A stretch of 64,000 bases of DNA. Origin: Brugia malayi (Eukaryota; Nematoda; Chromadorea; Rhabditida; Onchocercidae). Positions 61,110 to 64,000 of this stretch are shown one piece after another. The notes below the pieces were generated by a model. The model was not told the DNA's origin, searched no databases, and worked only from the letters and a program-made list of their open reading frames with translations. The position numbers and the translations under genes are program-made. The stretch is from positions 4,622,649 to 4,686,648 of the forward strand of contig NW_025062477.1 of assembly GCF_000002995.4 (NCBI RefSeq), in the 5' to 3' direction. Positions within the stretch are counted from its first letter, which is position 1. Every line of letters starts with the position of its first letter.

Positions 61110-64000
61110 TCACCGACGAGTAGCACGTAACATATGTCCGCCACCTTCGAAAGGCATCGAACCACCGGATTTCTTTCCTTTTGCTGCGTCAGCTAATTCC
61201 TTCTCCATAAGTGAACGACATTTATACTCATACCTGTATTACAAGATAAAGTTTTAAATTAGAATATTTCTCTGTAAACATGATTTTAATAAACTACATA
61301 ATCTCGACGCCAACAACCCTTCAAATTTTTAAGTGCGGACTACATAAATACAGTAAAGGAACTTTTAGACTAATCCGATTATACCACAAAATGATGATCA
61401 CATACATAACATATAAAGCAAACAACAGAAGAAATAAAACAATTTCAATGGCCTATATCATTTCATTAGGAAGATTAAAACATCCTAACAATGTAGCCTA
61501 TGTCTCCAGCAAAAAAGCATTGCTTTTCTTTTAATCAAGAAAAAAGGAGAGAAAAAGAGCTAACCTTACAAATTCTAGCTTTCCGGGAGTATAATTGGTA
61601 TTAACAACTAATTGCGGAAGTGACCGCTCGGCTGCTTCCATTTCAGTCAGTGAAGTAGTCGATGACTTCGATTTTCCGTCCAAACGATGACCCGCACCAG
61701 TAAATGCTTTGAATCCACTACCACCCTTTCCTATTTCATCTGCAGCTGGTGTTGATGACATCGATGGCTGAAAATAACAATTAATTGACTTATCTTCAAT
61801 TTCTTGACAAATCCAATTTTCGGTAGTCCAAGTTCAAATAAGACTTATTTGTTCAGAAAATAAAAACTAATTCATAACGAATTTGTTACACAATCGAACT
61901 CTTCGCTCTAATACACAGTGCGTGGATATAAGAAGTGCTGCTGTTATCTCAATCTCTGATACTGTAGATGAAAAGAATGACAGAAATTGTCAATAGTAAG
62001 ATAAATCCAAAAACCTAAATTGTAATTCTTCAATGATATTTCCAATCATAAGAGGAATAAAGACAATTTGTATATAGAATTATTTTGGTGAAGGTCTTCT
62101 AATACTTATATTATCAGTATGAAAACTTAATTAATAAGAAAGAAATTAGAATGAAAAAAAAAAAGCATGCGAAACCTACTGCTGCATTTGAGCTGGATGC
62201 TGCATTTGTATTGGGTTCAACGTAACCCTCCGGTGCATCAAATTCCACATTCATGTCACATTCGATGATTGAAACAGCTCTTTCAGGTTTTACCTCCATC
62301 ACCAAAAATTCCAATATTTGATCATTGTACTGAAGAAAAAAACTTTATCGATAAGAGGAAAATTATTAATACAGCGCTTCAAATACGATAAAATTTATTT
62401 TTAAGCAATGCAAAAACTATACAAATGAAAAGGTTGGAAATAATGGCAGAACTGCTATGTGGCATAGCTTGAGGTTCCTGTAATTTAATTAACTTAATTA
62501 ATAATCATAAATTTCAGATCAAGGTAAAATATTTTATTGTCATTGCGCTTTCACAGTTCAAGCATTCAAACTGAACGAAGCAACTTTCGTAGTTTATAAA
62601 TAGCAAAGATATCAAGATGACTAACAAGAGAGCAATATAAATTGTGATTCATATCCTATTTCTACTGACAAGCTAATTCCAGAACTGCCATGGGTATCAA
62701 TCCTCCCTCAATTTTCTTTCTCACTGCCTCGTCGTAGAGGGCTGAAAATATAAAGTGACTAACCTAACGTTACACTCCTATTACCGGGTATTTAAAAGTT
62801 GTCCAGTATGTTCATGGATTTGTCACCGCACAAACTTTTGATCACTTTCAGTATCTTCTCCTAATGATAATTATTTTGCTTCAAACATTTGAAATCTGCA
62901 AACTATCCTAACTATACAACCTTAAATTATCTCAAATTCTTCTCTACAGAGTTACATTCTATTTCTATCACATTGTAAACGGTTGAGAGTGAAAATTCGG
63001 AGCTTTAAAAGCTGACCTCGACAGCAATAATGTCTCCCTTTGTAAGACATGCAAACTTGCGTAACTCGACTTCAAGTACTGCTCTCGGATTCGAAATAGC
63101 CAGAAAATCCGTAGACTGCGGCTTTAGCTTCGTATATGTAGCTTTCGGTAGTGTGGCATATGTTATTCGAACGCATTCACCTTCATTAAGGTGTAATTGG
63201 CGCATCATCTAAAAAAAAAAACTTGTTTTAGGGACGTAGTTTTGGCAAGACTGTTACGAATATGCTTTGCACATTCAGCTTGCTACATCACGCTTTGAGA
63301 TATATAGCAAAGCAATTATCACATAAGTAAGACTCTTAGCATACCATTCGAGTATTATTACTTAAAATTTATGCAAAATTCGTCGAATTTATCTAATGAT
63401 TTGTAGAAAAATGGCTTAGAATAACATTGCTTTTAAATACATGAATCAGTCTATTATTAGTTTCCCATTTTTCTGTCCATAAAGTTCCCAGTCCGATAAT
63501 TGGAAATAATATTTTCTGCCACAGATGTTAACACTTCTTGATGAAATAAAATACTTCGTATTCATATTTTCATTTTTTAGAAGTTTCGCATAACATTTGA
63601 CCTATGTTTCTATGATTTTCTGATCTTTTTATGAGTTCGACTTGAAACCAGAAGTTGCTCATTCTTTATGTTATGTCCAATAGTACTAACAACTTTGCGT
63701 AATTGTATACATTTTATATAAATTTACCCATGATGGAAGATAGCAACGACCCTCTTCAGCCAAGAATTCCAAAACGCCGCAGTGCGTGAAACATTTTGCA
63801 TCAGTCAAATTTTGCACTTTGAACATCATTGGATATTCGATGTTAAGACGAACTAATAAATCTAGAGCCGATGGTGGAAGTAAAATCTGAATAAAAAAGA
63901 GGAACAAATTCAAAAAGAAAAAACTGAACTGTTGCAGTATCCCTCCGAAATTTTTTTTATAACTTCGCAATCTTTTTCAGTAGCTGCCAACATGTTAAAT
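61110..64000 (-). CDS. ufd-1: UFD1 (ubiquitin recognition factor of the p97/CDC-48 complex), 5' end outside the window
   Basis: Six exons, 64000(open)-63964, 63886-63728, 63208-63017, 62329-62180, 61767-61565 and 61233-61110, join in phase. The first is cut by the window edge. The visible part includes ILLPPSALDLLVRLNIEYPM, THCGVLEFLAEEGRCYLPSW, EGECVRITYATLPKATYTKL, LRKFACLTKGDIIAVE and AVSIIECDMNVEFDAPEGY, all characteristic of the UFD1 double-psi barrel domain. The later part has GFKAFTGAGHRLDGK and FEGGGHMLRATRR, matching the two SHP-type CDC-48-binding motifs. UFD1 pairs with NPL4 as p97 adaptor for extracting ubiquitinated proteins in ER-associated degradation and replisome disassembly. 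The Ala/Ser/Asn linker (NTNAASSSNAA) is shorter than in human UFD1. All junctions keep phase. Confidence 0.93.

Overview
The window is 64 kb of AT-rich nuclear DNA from a nematode, most likely a filarial worm (Onchocercidae). That is inferred from the gene set, the intron-rich genes with TTTCAG-type acceptors, the SL-type trans-splice acceptors just 5' of several start codons, and abundant poly-T and TG repeats. No database was searched. Gene models were built by hand: each exon chain was checked for GT/AG boundaries and for reading phase across every junction.

Layout. (1) 1-8.3 kb: AT-rich DNA, then a TLC-domain membrane gene of the TLCD1/2 (FLD-1) family on +. (2) 8.3-15.7 kb: cytochrome c oxidase subunit 5B on -, then nicalin (nra-2-like) on +. 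(3) 18.8-28.6 kb: a small secreted protein with a weak C-type-lectin-like region on -, then a full-length GCNA (germ cell nuclear acidic protein; SprT protease) on +. (4) 29.1-37.3 kb on -: mitochondrial ribosomal protein L15 and a 14-exon type I membrane glycoprotein of unknown role. (5) 39.3-41.9 kb on -: a large secreted acidic low-complexity protein. (6) 43.1-48.7 kb on +: a Golgi PAP phosphatase (BPNT2/IMPAD1 family) and a VMA22/CCDC115-like V-ATPase assembly factor. (7) 49.5-54.3 kb: two intact copies of ribosomal protein gene eL22 in a tail-to-tail inverted repeat. (8) 55.4 kb: one tRNA-Asp(GTC) on -. (9) 56.5-64 kb on -: a small membrane protein of unknown family, then UFD1, which runs off the right edge.

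Most genes are single-copy housekeeping functions (mitochondrial respiration and translation, ER membrane protein assembly, Golgi sulfation metabolism, V-ATPase assembly, p97-UFD1 proteostasis, DNA-protein crosslink repair). They do not form one pathway. No clear tight operon is visible: same-strand neighbours are about 1 kb or more apart.

The most striking structure is the inverted eL22 pair. Two blocks (242 bp and 268 bp), including intron DNA, differ by only one base each, while the DNA between and around them is clearly diverged. This pattern points to repeated gene conversion between the arms. I found no integrated element, CRISPR array or convincing bacterial insert.
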